DNA of 64,000 bases from an uncultured Colwellia sp. (GCA_913063325.1 CAJXYE010000018.1:1-64000), one strand, 5' to 3'; numbered from the stretch's first letter, positions 26,641 through 36,259 are shown. Made by a program: numbers and translations. The notes: generated by a model not told the origin, from the letters alone.

Positions 26641-26686
26641 AACGGTCTTGATTCTATTATTTATAGCATCATGGCCGTTTTTTATT
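26641..26686 (+). terminator. Terminator after the DEAD-box helicase
   Basis: ACGGTC pairs with GGCCGT across a 24-base loop and is followed by TTTTTTATT. The stem is short, so it is a modest terminator. Confidence 0.5.
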
Positions 26687-26738
26687 GCCCAATGGATAGT
26701 GGTATTAATGAAAGCAGAAATAATTAGTCTTGAAGATA

Positions 26739-26770
26739 TAAAAAGGCCGATACAAATGTATCGGCCTTTA
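26739..26770. terminator. Terminator at the 3' end of mmsB
   Basis: A 13-bp perfect stem (26742-26754 with 26757-26769) flanked by A and T runs on both sides. On the minus strand it ends TTTTTATAT, fitting a terminator for mmsB, and it can also stop readthrough from the helicase. Confidence 0.85.
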
Positions 26771-26819
26771 TGTTTGTCGTAATGTAATTTATTACTCGTT
26801 AAATACTGATTGGTATAAA

Positions 26820-27710
26820 CTATTTGGTTTGATTGAAAAGATTAAATGCACTGGAGAAATCTTTAGCACCGTTACCATTTGCAGCATGCATAGCATATAA
26901 ATTACGCGCCAATGCACCCATAGGTGTAGATGAGTGACTTTTCACTGCGGTATCCATAGCTAAGCCTAAATCTTTGGCCATCAAGTCAACCATAAAGCCA
27001 CCTTGATAATCATTAGATGAAGGTACGTTTTCCATCACACCAGGGCAGGGGTTATATACATCAAGCGTCCAGTTACTGCCTGAACTTTTGCTCATGATAT
27101 TTGACAGTACCGAGGCATCTAGACCATTACTTATACCTAACTGTAACGCTTCAGATGTGGCTAACATAAGTACGGATAACAACATGTTATTGCAGGCTTT
27201 AGCTATTTGTCCTGCGCCATGGTCACCGGCATGAAAGACATTTTTACCCATATTATCTAAAATAGGTTTTGCTTGATTAAAATCAGCTTCACTGCCGCCA
27301 ACCATAAAGCTTAATGTACCAGCTGTTGCGCCGCCAACGCCGCCTGATACAGGCGCATCAATAAAACTAATACCCTTGGCTAAAAGAGCTGCGCCGACAC
27401 TAATTGAGGTAGGTGAATCAATGGTTGATGAATCAATAACCAAAGCACCTTGGGCAATATGATTGATCAAACCATCTTCAGCTAAGTAAACCATGTCAAC
27501 ATGCTTGCCAGCTGGCAACATTGAAATGATATATTGTGCATCTTTAACACAATCTTTAGCTTGTGGTTTTGTTGTCGCGCCTTGCTCAACCACATGGGCA
27601 ACAGCCTCTGCGGATAAATCAAAAACACAAACCTGATGTCCGGCTTTAACTAAATTGATGGCCATTGGGCCACCCATATTTCCTAATCCGATAAAAGCAA
27701 TATTCGCCAT
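26820..27710 (-). CDS. mmsB: 3-hydroxyisobutyrate dehydrogenase
   Basis: NAD-dependent oxidation of 3-hydroxyisobutyrate to methylmalonate semialdehyde in valine catabolism. The 296 residues include the Rossmann motif FIGLGNMGGPMA at the N-terminus, the substrate loop DAPVSGGVGGATAGTL and the catalytic Lys in GAGQIAKACNN. It follows mmsA on the minus strand after an intrinsic terminator (27751-27783), so expression relative to mmsA is probably reduced. A strong terminator follows at 26742. Confidence 0.95.
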   Translation of the reverse strand: MANIAFIGLGNMGGPMAINLVKAGHQVCVFDLSAEAVAHVVEQGATTKPQAKDCVKDAQYIISMLPAGKHVDMVYLAEDGLINHIAQGALVIDSSTIDSPTSISVGAALLAKGISFIDAPVSGGVGGATAGTLSFMVGGSEADFNQAKPILDNMGKNVFHAGDHGAGQIAKACNNMLLSVLMLATSEALQLGISNGLDASVLSNIMSKSSGSNWTLDVYNPCPGVMENVPSSNDYQGGFMVDLMAKDLGLAMDTAVKSHSSTPMGALARNLYAMHAANGNGAKDFSSAFNLFNQTK

Positions 27711-27742
27711 GATGTTGTTCCTTTTATTACTTAATTATTTCA

Positions 27743-27783
27743 TTAAAAAAATAGCCTCTACACGCATTTATTATAGAGGCTAT
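27743..27783 (-). terminator. Internal terminator between mmsA and mmsB
   Basis: On the minus strand ATAGCCTCTA pairs with TAGAGGCTAT (10 bp, 27774-27783 with 27751-27760), followed by a T run of seven. It lies between two genes of one pathway, so it probably attenuates mmsB rather than ending the operon. Confidence 0.8.
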
Positions 27784-27793
27784 AAAAGAAAAC

Positions 27794-29296
27794 TTATTTC
27801 ATACTAATTGTTGTGTGTACGCTTTGACCATCTTGATGATCAGGTTCAAACCAACGTGCAGTTACTGAGCGAGTATGTGTCCAAAAACTCACTGTTTGTT
27901 TGCCGTTTGGCCCCAAGTCACCCAATTTAGAGGCTCTTGAGCCAGTAAAACTAAAGAAAGCCACTGGCACAGGAATCGGCACGTTAATACCTACTTGGCC
28001 AACATCAACTTCGTTTTCAAATAAGCGAGCATTCCAACCTGAAGAGGTGAATAGAGATGTACCATTACCATTAGAGTTTGCGTTGATGATTGCAATCGCA
28101 TCTTCTAGTGTTTCAGCTTCTAATACACACAACGCCGGGCCAAAGATTTCTTGGGTATAAATATCCATGTCGGTAGTCACATTAGTAAATAATGTTGGTC
28201 CAACAAAGTTGCCGTTTGGATAACCTTCAACCTGACAATCTCTACCATCGATTAACATGGTTGCGCCTTGTGCGACACCGCTATCAAGTAAGCTGACAAT
28301 ACGTTTTTTCGCTTGAGGCGATACGACAGGGCCAAGGTCAGCATCACGCTGAGAGCCGGGGCCTACTTTCATTAATTTTGCCCGCTCAACTATTTCAGGT
28401 AACCAGTTGCGCGTTTCGCCAACTAAAATCGTTACCGGGTTAGCCATACAGCGTTGTCCCGCTGCACCAAACGCTGAGCCGAGTAAATCATTAATGGCTC
28501 TGTCTTTATTGGCATCTGGCATGATAACCATATGATTTTTAGCGCCCATCATCGCTTGTGCACGTTTACCGTGCTTGCTTGCATGATTGTAGATATGGGT
28601 ACCGACATGAGTAGAGCCAATGAATGACACTGCTTTTACATGTTCATGTTCGATTAAGGCATTAACTTCATCAGGTCCGCCGTGCACAACATTGATAACG
28701 CCTGCTGGTAAACCTGCTTCAATAGCTAGTTCTACAAAACGTACTGTAGATGAAGGTGCTTGCTCTGAAGGCTTAAGTACAAAAGTATTGCCACAAGCAA
28801 TTGCCGGTGGAAACATAAAGGCAGCTAACATTAATGGGAAGTTAAAAGCGGTAACACCTAAACCTACGCCAAGTGGTTTATGCAAGGTATAAGTGTCTAC
28901 ACCTGATGCAACATTATTGCCCATATCACCTAGTTGTAAGCGCGTTACTGAACAAGCATTCTCAATGGCTTCTAACGCTCTACCTACTTCGCCTTCAGCA
29001 TCAGGTAATGTTTTACCGTGCTCTAGTGTAACTAATTCTGCTAATTCTTGGGTATGTTCACGAACCAAGTGGGCAAAAGACACCATAATACGCATGCGGT
29101 TAGTCAATGACGTTTTAGACCAGGTTTTGAATGCATTTTGTGCACTCTGTACGGCTAAGTCAACTTCCTCAGGGGTTGCAATAGGTACACGAGCAACCAC
29201 TTCTTGGGTTGCTGGGTTTAAAACATCTAACCACTCTTTAGTTTGTGAACGTACTTTTTTACCGTTAATGATTAGTGGAACTTCAGTAATACTCAT
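27794..29296 (-). CDS. mmsA: CoA-acylating methylmalonate-semialdehyde dehydrogenase
   Basis: Converts methylmalonate semialdehyde to propionyl-CoA, the last step of the distal valine (and thymine) pathway. The 500 residues carry the aldehyde dehydrogenase fold with the catalytic Cys283 in GAAGQRCMAN and the MmsA-type stretches GVTAFNFPLM and MGAKNHMVIMPDA, which set it apart from ordinary hydrolytic dehydrogenases. It is divergent from a LysR gene, the probable regulator. Confidence 0.95.
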   Translation of the reverse strand: MSITEVPLIINGKKVRSQTKEWLDVLNPATQEVVARVPIATPEEVDLAVQSAQNAFKTWSKTSLTNRMRIMVSFAHLVREHTQELAELVTLEHGKTLPDAEGEVGRALEAIENACSVTRLQLGDMGNNVASGVDTYTLHKPLGVGLGVTAFNFPLMLAAFMFPPAIACGNTFVLKPSEQAPSSTVRFVELAIEAGLPAGVINVVHGGPDEVNALIEHEHVKAVSFIGSTHVGTHIYNHASKHGKRAQAMMGAKNHMVIMPDANKDRAINDLLGSAFGAAGQRCMANPVTILVGETRNWLPEIVERAKLMKVGPGSQRDADLGPVVSPQAKKRIVSLLDSGVAQGATMLIDGRDCQVEGYPNGNFVGPTLFTNVTTDMDIYTQEIFGPALCVLEAETLEDAIAIINANSNGNGTSLFTSSGWNARLFENEVDVGQVGINVPIPVPVAFFSFTGSRASKLGDLGPNGKQTVSFWTHTRSVTARWFEPDHQDGQSVHTTISMK

Positions 29297-29394
29297 AGCA
29301 ACCTCGATTTATTGAAAATATTTGAATTGTTTAAATCTATATAAGCAAGATAGGTCTTTCTTTATAGGGTCACAATGAGTATAAATGCAATACG

Positions 29395-29417
29395 CTTTGC
29401 ATTTTTGTAATGTAAAG
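29395..29417. promoter_or_regulatory. Candidate LysR operator between mmsA and its regulator
   Basis: An interrupted palindrome: CTTTGCAT (29395-29402) faces ATGTAAAG (29410-29417). Position and symmetry fit a LysR-type site in a divergent promoter region. Confidence 0.45.
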
Positions 29418-29502
29418 GTGGTTTCAGTACACTATTGGGCATTAATGACTATTTAAATATGATTTTTATCGGCAGATAATTTAACGGGATTGGTATTAAT
29501 AG

Positions 29503-30444
29503 ATGAACTGGGATGATATAAAAATATTTCTTGAAGTGGCACGAGCTGAGCGACTATCAACGGCTGCCAAGCGCTTATCTATGGATGCCTCTACTGTATC
29601 AAGGCGTTTGCACAAATTAGAAGAGAGCATAGGCACTAAGCTTTTTGACCGCACACAGGACGGACATGTTTTGACCGCTGATGGTGATATGTTGCTGACT
29701 TCTGCTTGTAAAATGGAGCAAGATGCGCAAAATGCCTTGTCTAACATTCACAGTAACAATGAAGATAATTGCGGCCTAGTACGTATTGGCGTAACCGAAG
29801 CCTTGGGTAACTTTTTTGTATCACCCAACTTATTGTCATTACAGCAGTGTTTCCCCAAGATTGATGTGCATTTATTACTGTTTTCACGTTATGTAAAGAT
29901 CAGTAGAAATGAAGCTGATATAGCGATTGCGGTTGAGCGCCCTAAAAGTACTTCTATGATAGTGTCAAAGCTATGTGATTATAAATTACAGCTTTATGTA
30001 CATCAGGATTACCTAGATAAGAGCCTAGATGGTAACGTAGAGCAGAATTTAGCTGTTCACCCGCATGGCATAACGCTTGATAATTTAGCAGAGCAGAAGT
30101 GGGTAACTTACGTTGATAATTTACTGTTTACTGACCAACTCTCTTATGTAAAAGAGTTAGAGCAGTACTTAGATGGTGAGTTAAAAGCAAACTTTAGTAG
30201 CACCAGTATTATCAGCCAGTACTTTGCTATTAAAAGTGGCTTAGGTATTGGTATTTTGCCTTGTTTTTTGGCCGAGCAAGACAAAAGCCTGATTAAGTTA
30301 CATAGCCAAGAAATCAGCATTAGTCGAAGTTTCTGGTTGGTTACTCACCCCGAAAGTAAACGCCTTTCCCATGTAAATACTGTCTGGCAATACTTGAAAC
30401 AATTAGTGCAGGAACATGCTGAGTTGTTAAACCCAAGTAAGTAA
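29503..30444 (+). CDS. LysR-family transcriptional regulator, probable mmsAB regulator
   Basis: A 313-residue LysR regulator. The N-terminal HTH is FLEVARAERLSTAAKRLSMD then ASTVSRRLHKLEESIGTKLF, followed by the effector domain (from about residue 90). It is divergent from mmsA across 206 bases containing a LysR-like palindrome, so control of valine catabolism is the natural guess; the effector may be a pathway intermediate. No strong Shine-Dalgarno is seen. Confidence 0.87.
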   Translation: MNWDDIKIFLEVARAERLSTAAKRLSMDASTVSRRLHKLEESIGTKLFDRTQDGHVLTADGDMLLTSACKMEQDAQNALSNIHSNNEDNCGLVRIGVTEALGNFFVSPNLLSLQQCFPKIDVHLLLFSRYVKISRNEADIAIAVERPKSTSMIVSKLCDYKLQLYVHQDYLDKSLDGNVEQNLAVHPHGITLDNLAEQKWVTYVDNLLFTDQLSYVKELEQYLDGELKANFSSTSIISQYFAIKSGLGIGILPCFLAEQDKSLIKLHSQEISISRSFWLVTHPESKRLSHVNTVWQYLKQLVQEHAELLNPSK

Positions 30445-30615
30445 TTACTCATTCTATAAAATTACAATCCACCGAACTGTTTTGGACAGAAATGCTAAAG
30501 TCGCGCTAGCAGCTTTATGCAGACTTTGATATTGTGTTTGCAACACTAAAAGTTTTCACTTAATAAAAAATTAGTCGTTATTTTTAAGAACTCGATAAAA
30601 ATAACCGGCTAAGCG

Positions 30616-31287
30616 ATGAGTTTAACTATGTTCGATAACATGAAAATAATATTGGCAGATGACCATCCGTTATTTCGCCAAGCCTTAAGCATTACCTTAA
30701 AAGCTCACTTTGAAGGTGCGGACATTATTGATGCACAAAATATTCCCGAGCTTGAGCAACATCTACAAAGCAAAGATAAAGCTGATTTATTGTTGCTTGA
30801 CCTTGATATACCGGGTGCTAATGGCTTTAATAGCTTAATCACAATTAGGCGTTCGCATCCTGATTTAGGCATAGTTATTATTTCTGGTTTTGAAGATAAA
30901 GAAACCATTCATAAAGCCATGAGTTTTGGCGCGGCGGGTTTTATCCCTAAATCAACGCCAGTGCCTCAAATGGTGGTAGCGATAAAAGAAGTACTTAATG
31001 GCACATTGTGGACACCGGAAGGTGAGTTTAATTCGAGTGAACAAGCCGCACATAGCGATGATAAAATAGCGTCGTTAACGCCCAAGCAGCATGAAATTTT
31101 ATTAATGTTTGCCGATGGATTACTGAATAAACAAATAGCGTATGAGCTAGGTACATCAGAATCTACCATTAAGAGTCATGCCAGCATTATCTTTTTAAAA
31201 TTGGGTGTGCGTAACCGAACGCAGGCTGTTATCGCGTTAAATGAATTAAAATTGCATCAAAATACCTTCGGCCAATCAACCAAGTAG
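30616..31287 (+). CDS. LuxR-type response regulator, CrbR/ErdR-like
   Basis: A 223-residue two-component regulator: receiver domain (9-130) with DD near the start, phospho-acceptor Asp62 in LLLLDLDIPG and Lys in FIPKST, then a LuxR HTH (about 155-215: LTPKQHEILLMFADGLLNKQ). No kinase gene is adjacent. The layout resembles CrbR/ErdR, which works with a PutP-type hybrid kinase such as the one at 36260 to switch on acetyl-CoA synthetase; I infer this pairing from architecture. Other ATGs lie 12 and 24 bases downstream. Confidence 0.87.
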   Translation: MSLTMFDNMKIILADDHPLFRQALSITLKAHFEGADIIDAQNIPELEQHLQSKDKADLLLLDLDIPGANGFNSLITIRRSHPDLGIVIISGFEDKETIHKAMSFGAAGFIPKSTPVPQMVVAIKEVLNGTLWTPEGEFNSSEQAAHSDDKIASLTPKQHEILLMFADGLLNKQIAYELGTSESTIKSHASIIFLKLGVRNRTQAVIALNELKLHQNTFGQSTK

Positions 31288-31332
31288 CCGAACAAACTCA
31301 TCCCACACAGTAATCGCGCTAGATTACACCCC

Positions 31333-32382
31333 TTATAATTTGTTTTCAGTGACAATAATTAGTGGCTGAAAATTATTCTTTGAGACAAATGCTTTAAGTT
31401 TTTCTTCTTTAACCATTTTCAATAAACCAGCTAGCCCAGCTGCCCCAGATGGCGTTGTTGATATATTATTTTTTTGGAGAATACGCGTAGCGTCTATTGA
31501 TTCTTTATCGCTTATGGTTAAGTAATCAACGTCTGCCTTTTCTAATGCGTTAAAGGCGACTAATGAAGGGGCTTTGCAATCAAGTCTTCCCATTATTGAT
31601 ACCTCACCTTGTACACTTGTTAAAATCCCATTTTGGTGACTCGTTTGTAAGCAAGGCGCTAATTCGGATTCAACAATAATAATTTCTGGTTGTTGCTGCC
31701 AGTATTCTCTAATCATATAGGCCATTGATGCGGCAAGTCCGCCCACTCCGGCCTGTATAAATACATGGGTAGGCCACTTCTTTATTTTAGTAAACTGCTC
31801 ACGTAGCTCATTTGCTATCACGGTATAACCCTCCATAACTAACGAAGGAGGGGAGGTATAACCTTGCCAAGAGCCATCGGCAAGTAAAACACCATTACCC
31901 GTATTCGCCTCCTTAATTGCCGCGTCGACACTCTCTTCATATGTTCTTCCTGAGCGGACAACAACAGCAAGTTTTTCAATTAAACGTTTTTCAAATTCTT
32001 CAGGCACCTGCTCTGACAAATGTATTTTTGCTTTTGCGCCAAAAATTTTTGCCCCACTAGCAACAGCAAGACCATGGTTGCCAGCACTCGCACAAATGAA
32101 AGTTGTTGAACTGGAAAATTCTTTGAATTCAATACTAGAATATTGTTCAAGGGTTAAACTTTTACCCGTCACTGCTAACCATCCCTGTGCTAATAAGGTG
32201 GCTACTGCATAAATACCACCCAATGCTTTGAAAGAGCCTAAGCCCATTCGATGGCTTTCATCTTTAATGAAAACATCTAACTCGCTAATCGTTTGTATGT
32301 GTATAAGAGGTGACTCTTTATACATTGGACAAGTGCTTAATAAGTATTGGGGTTTAGTATAATCGGGGTTAAATTCAGTCAT
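31333..32382 (-). CDS. PLP-dependent fold-II lyase, diaminopropionate ammonia-lyase-like
   Basis: A 349-residue PLP enzyme expected to deaminate a small amino acid to a keto acid. PLP-binding Lys52 lies in DESHRMGLGSFKALGG, and the SAGNHG phosphate-site motif is near 99-104. This pattern is closer to diaminopropionate ammonia-lyase (YgeX/DpaL) than to threonine dehydratase, though the protein is about 50 residues shorter. It is downstream of the MOSC fusion gene on the same strand (46 bases apart), and Lrp-type regulators are near, which suggests catabolism of an unusual amino acid. Confidence 0.75.
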   Translation of the reverse strand: MTEFNPDYTKPQYLLSTCPMYKESPLIHIQTISELDVFIKDESHRMGLGSFKALGGIYAVATLLAQGWLAVTGKSLTLEQYSSIEFKEFSSSTTFICASAGNHGLAVASGAKIFGAKAKIHLSEQVPEEFEKRLIEKLAVVVRSGRTYEESVDAAIKEANTGNGVLLADGSWQGYTSPPSLVMEGYTVIANELREQFTKIKKWPTHVFIQAGVGGLAASMAYMIREYWQQQPEIIIVESELAPCLQTSHQNGILTSVQGEVSIMGRLDCKAPSLVAFNALEKADVDYLTISDKESIDATRILQKNNISTTPSGAAGLAGLLKMVKEEKLKAFVSKNNFQPLIIVTENKL

Positions 32383-32428
32383 TATTAGGCCTATATTTTA
32401 AGTTAGTTATTTATAGAAAAATTTAGTA

Positions 32429-34285
32429 TTAGCTCAGCTTTATCGTTAATGAAGACAAAGGTGCTGCGCAACAAAGATAAGCCCAATTTTTAGGTGCGGG
32501 AGAGGCGGGAGTAATAAGGTTTTCAATTTCGCCCTCAACTTGATAAAGACATGTTCGACAAGCACCACTGCGACAATTAGCTGAAATAGCAAGCCCACTT
32601 TGCTCTGCTGTGTTAAGCAGGGGTCCATGTTCTGGTTGCCAAATAATGTTTGATGTTTCACCTGAGGCATGTACAAAGCTGATTGGCGTTGATACGGTTA
32701 ACGATGGCTCTTTATCGGGAGTTTTTTTATAGGTACCTGCGGAAATAGATTGCGGTGAGTAAAAAACATCTTGATGTATAACGTCATTGCTAACGCCTTT
32801 ATGGTTAAGTGCATCACGCATAGCTTGAGTAAAACTTGCTGGACCACATAGAAATACTTGAATATTATCTAACGATAGACCATTTGTTATCTCTGATATG
32901 CGTATACGGCCACGTTTTTTATCTGCAGTTTGTTTTAAATCATGCGCTTGAGTAACAAAAAGCAAAGGGGTAACATTTTCTAGCAGACACGATTCTTCTA
33001 AAATATCTTGCCATAGAGCAGAGTCTTTTTCGTTTGCTATACTGTGAGCTATAGTGACTTTTGATGAGTAGTTACACTCTTTTAGTCTTGCCATTATTGA
33101 TGTTGCCACCGTAATACCTATGCCGGCGGTGATAATAAGCAATTCTTTGTGTGGTTTAACCTGTGGCCGCCAAGTCATCGAAGGGTCTACAAAAGGGCCA
33201 CTTGCTAATATGGTATCACCCACTTGTAAATTTGAGTGGATCCAAGGCGAGAACAGCGCCTGTCCTGATTCTTTTTTAATACTTAGGCGTAAAAGCCCAG
33301 TATCACTTTTGTTGTTTGAAATAGTATAAGAACGTATTAACGGCCCATTTTCGCCTTGAGCATGTAGTCGTAAATAGCTTGTTGGCTCAATATCACCAAC
33401 CACATTAGCTAATGGATCTTCTAACCAGAAGCTTTCAACGTTGTGGCTTTCTTTGACTCTTTTGACTAATCGCATAAAGCGAGGCCATTGCTCTGGTCTT
33501 GGGGCTGTAGTTGTTCTTGCTCCATCATTTATGGCATATGGCGCAGGAGATAATAAACAAAGTTTATCATCTTTTTCTATCTTTCCTGACCGCACCACAC
33601 GTGCATAAATACCGCAAAAAACATGCCCATATTGACTCGATAATAAATGTGGAATATTAATGTCTGAAGTACCAGTCGATGGGTTAACTGATGTCGACTT
33701 ACAACGATCTATTGGTCTTAAAACTTCTAGTTCTGCATTTCCAATCGCAATTCTATGGCCAACTAAGGCTAATTCAGACCAAGGCTCTGAGGTATCTATT
33801 AATAAATTTCCACGGAACCGAACAGGATCAATATCCATACCTGAACTTTTGGCTATTGCCTTAACTGTGCTGATATTTATGATGGAAATATGGGCATCGT
33901 GATGGTCCCAGTATGCGGTATTGTCACTTGATTTAGATAAACCCATATCGATATGAGAAAACCATGAAGATAACCTCTGTGTATGGTTTTCATTCTTTAC
34001 GATCGAAATAGTTTCTCCGTTAGGATGGCTTAAATAAAGCGAATCTTCACTATGGTCCACGTTATACAGCGGTAAATCTTCATGCTGAGTCATTCGGACA
34101 AAGCTTTGACAGGGTTGCCAGTTGTGAGTCGAATCTTGGGGAATTGAGCCATTTCGAATCGCCCAACGTCTATCATGAACAATACCATGATGTTTGTTTA
34201 GGCTTGTTTGAATAATCTCCTCACCACTAAACCCTTTGATTGGGTAACGCATAATGCGTAATAGCTTTCCCACTAGATTATTCAT
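32429..34285 (-). CDS. MOSC / ferredoxin-NAD(P) reductase / 2Fe-2S ferredoxin fusion
   Basis: A 618-residue self-contained electron-transfer protein. Residues 1-250 form a MOSC domain with Cys195 in RPIDRCKSTSVNPSTG, the presumed molybdenum-cofactor ligand of YcbX/mARC-type enzymes. Next is a flavin and NAD(P)-binding reductase (RSYTISNN, LIITAGIGIT). Last is a plant-type 2Fe-2S domain with Cys571, 576, 579 and a fourth near 609. YcbX-type proteins reduce N-hydroxylated compounds; the built-in reductase would make this one independent of a partner. I chose the Met at 34285 because AGGAAAT precedes it and because the upstream 51 codons (to 34438) match no family and overlap the promoter region. 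Confidence 0.82.
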   Translation of the reverse strand: MNNLVGKLLRIMRYPIKGFSGEEIIQTSLNKHHGIVHDRRWAIRNGSIPQDSTHNWQPCQSFVRMTQHEDLPLYNVDHSEDSLYLSHPNGETISIVKNENHTQRLSSWFSHIDMGLSKSSDNTAYWDHHDAHISIINISTVKAIAKSSGMDIDPVRFRGNLLIDTSEPWSELALVGHRIAIGNAELEVLRPIDRCKSTSVNPSTGTSDINIPHLLSSQYGHVFCGIYARVVRSGKIEKDDKLCLLSPAPYAINDGARTTTAPRPEQWPRFMRLVKRVKESHNVESFWLEDPLANVVGDIEPTSYLRLHAQGENGPLIRSYTISNNKSDTGLLRLSIKKESGQALFSPWIHSNLQVGDTILASGPFVDPSMTWRPQVKPHKELLIITAGIGITVATSIMARLKECNYSSKVTIAHSIANEKDSALWQDILEESCLLENVTPLLFVTQAHDLKQTADKKRGRIRISEITNGLSLDNIQVFLCGPASFTQAMRDALNHKGVSNDVIHQDVFYSPQSISAGTYKKTPDKEPSLTVSTPISFVHASGETSNIIWQPEHGPLLNTAEQSGLAISANCRSGACRTCLYQVEGEIENLITPASPAPKNWAYLCCAAPLSSLTIKLS

Positions 34286-34455
34286 AAATATTTCCTGTGC
34301 TAATTTTCGCAAGTTATGGCCGAAAGTTACTGTATTGTTGTCTTGTATATGTCTTGAGATATCGTACATATATAGTTTATAGTCAATCTGTGATCTATAT
34401 ATGTCATTATTTAGGCTTTGGTGAGTAATATTTTTCATTATTTTAATAAATATGA

Positions 34456-34947
34456 ATGGATCCGTTTATGGACTTAATAATAGATAAGTTAGACCGCATT
34501 ATTCTTGCACAATTACAGCGAAATGCTCGATTAAGTCTTGAGGCCTTAGCTGATGCCTGTGGACTGTCGTCAGCGTCGGTACAACGTAGAGTGAAACGTT
34601 TACGAGAGGCTAATATTATTGAAAACGAAGTCGCGGTTTTGAGCCCAAGCGCTTTGGGTCAAAACATGACCTTTATTGTGATGGTTGAATTGGAACGTGA
34701 GCGTATTGATCAGTTGGATGCTTTTCGCCGAATTGTTAGAAAAGAGGTTCAAGTACAGCAGTGTTATTATGTTACAGGTGAAGCTGATTTTACCTTAATT
34801 TGTACCGCACGAGATATGCTTGATTTTGAAGCACTTACTCGACGTTTGTTTTTTGAAAATACCAATGTAAGGCGTTTTAGAACCTCGGTTGTGATGGAAC
34901 GTACAAAAGTAGGACTAACCATAGCAACACAAGAAAATATAAGTTAA
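34456..34947 (+). CDS. Lrp/AsnC-family regulator
   Basis: A 163-residue Lrp-type regulator: HTH LDRIILAQLQRNARLSLEAL with the recognition helix SSASVQRRVKRL, then the RAM ligand domain (about 80-155). It is divergent from the MOSC fusion gene and the lyase behind it across a 170-base promoter region, and probably controls both in response to an amino acid. A second Met lies at codon 5. Confidence 0.88.
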   Translation: MDPFMDLIIDKLDRIILAQLQRNARLSLEALADACGLSSASVQRRVKRLREANIIENEVAVLSPSALGQNMTFIVMVELERERIDQLDAFRRIVRKEVQVQQCYYVTGEADFTLICTARDMLDFEALTRRLFFENTNVRRFRTSVVMERTKVGLTIATQENIS

Positions 34948-35057
34948 GAAAACTTAGCGAATACCTTAACTAAAGCCTTAGCTAAAACCTCAACAAAGAA
35001 AACCTAAGGCTTTACATCGCAAGAAGCGAATAGAGTATTTATGACTTTCTAGATGAG

Positions 35058-35510
35058 CTAAGTTCGCACATCTTTGGGAGAATCCATAACGACATGGGTT
35101 GTGATTGCACTGACTTGTGATATGCCCCCTAAAATGTCTGCATGAAATAATTTAAACGATTTAATATCTTTTGTTTCTATACGTAATAAATATTCGAATG
35201 AACCGGTAACGTTGTGACATTCCTTTACTTCTACTGCTAACTTAATAGCCTGTTCAAACGCGAGTTGTGACTCAATTGAATGCTCATTGAGGCCAATTCC
35301 AACATAGGCAATAAAGCTATTACCTATCAATTCACTATCTAATATCGCCCGATAGCCTTTAATAACTCCGCTACTTTCAAGTTCTTGTACTCTACGTAAG
35401 CAGGCTGATGGTGAAAGACCGATTTTTTCAGCTAGTTCAGAATTGGCTATTCGACCATTTAAACTTAGTTCCCGCAATATTATGTCGTTATATCTGTCTT
35501 TTTTAATCAT
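35058..35510 (-). CDS. Lrp/AsnC-family regulator, probable LysE-exporter regulator
   Basis: A 150-residue Lrp family protein: ILRELSLNGRIANSELAEKI and SPSACLRRVQEL (HTH), then the RAM domain with GSFEYLLRIET. It is divergent from the LysE-family exporter gene across 104 bases, the common arrangement in which the Lrp protein senses an amino acid and turns on its export. Confidence 0.89.
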   Translation of the reverse strand: MIKKDRYNDIILRELSLNGRIANSELAEKIGLSPSACLRRVQELESSGVIKGYRAILDSELIGNSFIAYVGIGLNEHSIESQLAFEQAIKLAVEVKECHNVTGSFEYLLRIETKDIKSFKLFHADILGGISQVSAITTHVVMDSPKDVRT

Positions 35511-35614
35511 TAGTTGTTAATAACCTGCTTAATTAAGGCTTATTCGCTCAGAAGTTGTATCACAATTCATTTAAAGTTGCCTATACAATATTAACCAAGT
35601 AGAGAAATTATTTT

Positions 35615-36205
35615 ATGGATTATGAAATATTTACCGGCCTAACACTTTTTGCATTTGTGTCTTCTATTACTCCGGGACCAAACAATTTGATGTTAATGAG
35701 CTCTGGTGCCAACTTTGGGTTTAAGCAGACGGTCCCTCATTTTTTAGGTGTTGGCATAGGATTCACCTTGATGATTATTTTGGTGGGCTTAGGTTTGATG
35801 CAATTGTTTGATAGTTTTCCGATGAGTTATGAAATTTTAAAAGTACTTAGTATTATTTATTTGCTCTATTTAGCGTTAAAAATAGCTCGTTCGGGTAGCA
35901 TTACAGAACAAAATAATGAAAAGCTAAAGCCTTTAACATTTATTCAAGCAGCCTTATTTCAATGGGTAAATCCAAAAGCATGGACTATGGCACTGACTTC
36001 GATAAGCATTTATGCGCCTTCAAATAGCTTTATTTCGATCTTGCTAGTCGCAATAATATTTGGCTTGATAAACTTACCCTGTATAAGTTCATGGATAGTT
36101 TTAGGACAAAAGATGAAGCTAGTTTTGACTGATCAAAAGCGTTTTAAAATTTTCAATATAACAATGGCTTCTTTATTAATTTTGTCATTATATCCAACAA
36201 TATAA
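35615..36205 (+). CDS. LysE/RhtB-family amino acid exporter
   Basis: A 196-residue, six-helix inner-membrane exporter. The family signature is at the N-terminus: FVSSITPGPNNLMLMSSGAN, and QAALFQWVNPKAWTMALT follows in the middle. The substrate is an amino acid, but which one cannot be read. The gene is divergent from an Lrp regulator and converges on the hybrid kinase gene. A weak inverted repeat (36224-36230 with 36241-36247) follows the stop. Confidence 0.9.
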   Translation: MDYEIFTGLTLFAFVSSITPGPNNLMLMSSGANFGFKQTVPHFLGVGIGFTLMIILVGLGLMQLFDSFPMSYEILKVLSIIYLLYLALKIARSGSITEQNNEKLKPLTFIQAALFQWVNPKAWTMALTSISIYAPSNSFISILLVAIIFGLINLPCISSWIVLGQKMKLVLTDQKRFKIFNITMASLLILSLYPTI

Positions 36206-36259
36206 AATTGACCTATGTAGATCATTTAGTCTTAAACGAAACTAAATTAAAATACACTA

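Noticed and set aside
34286-34438. 51-residue N-terminal extension of the MOSC fusion
   Set aside because: It matches no family, has no ribosome binding site and occupies the divergent promoter region.
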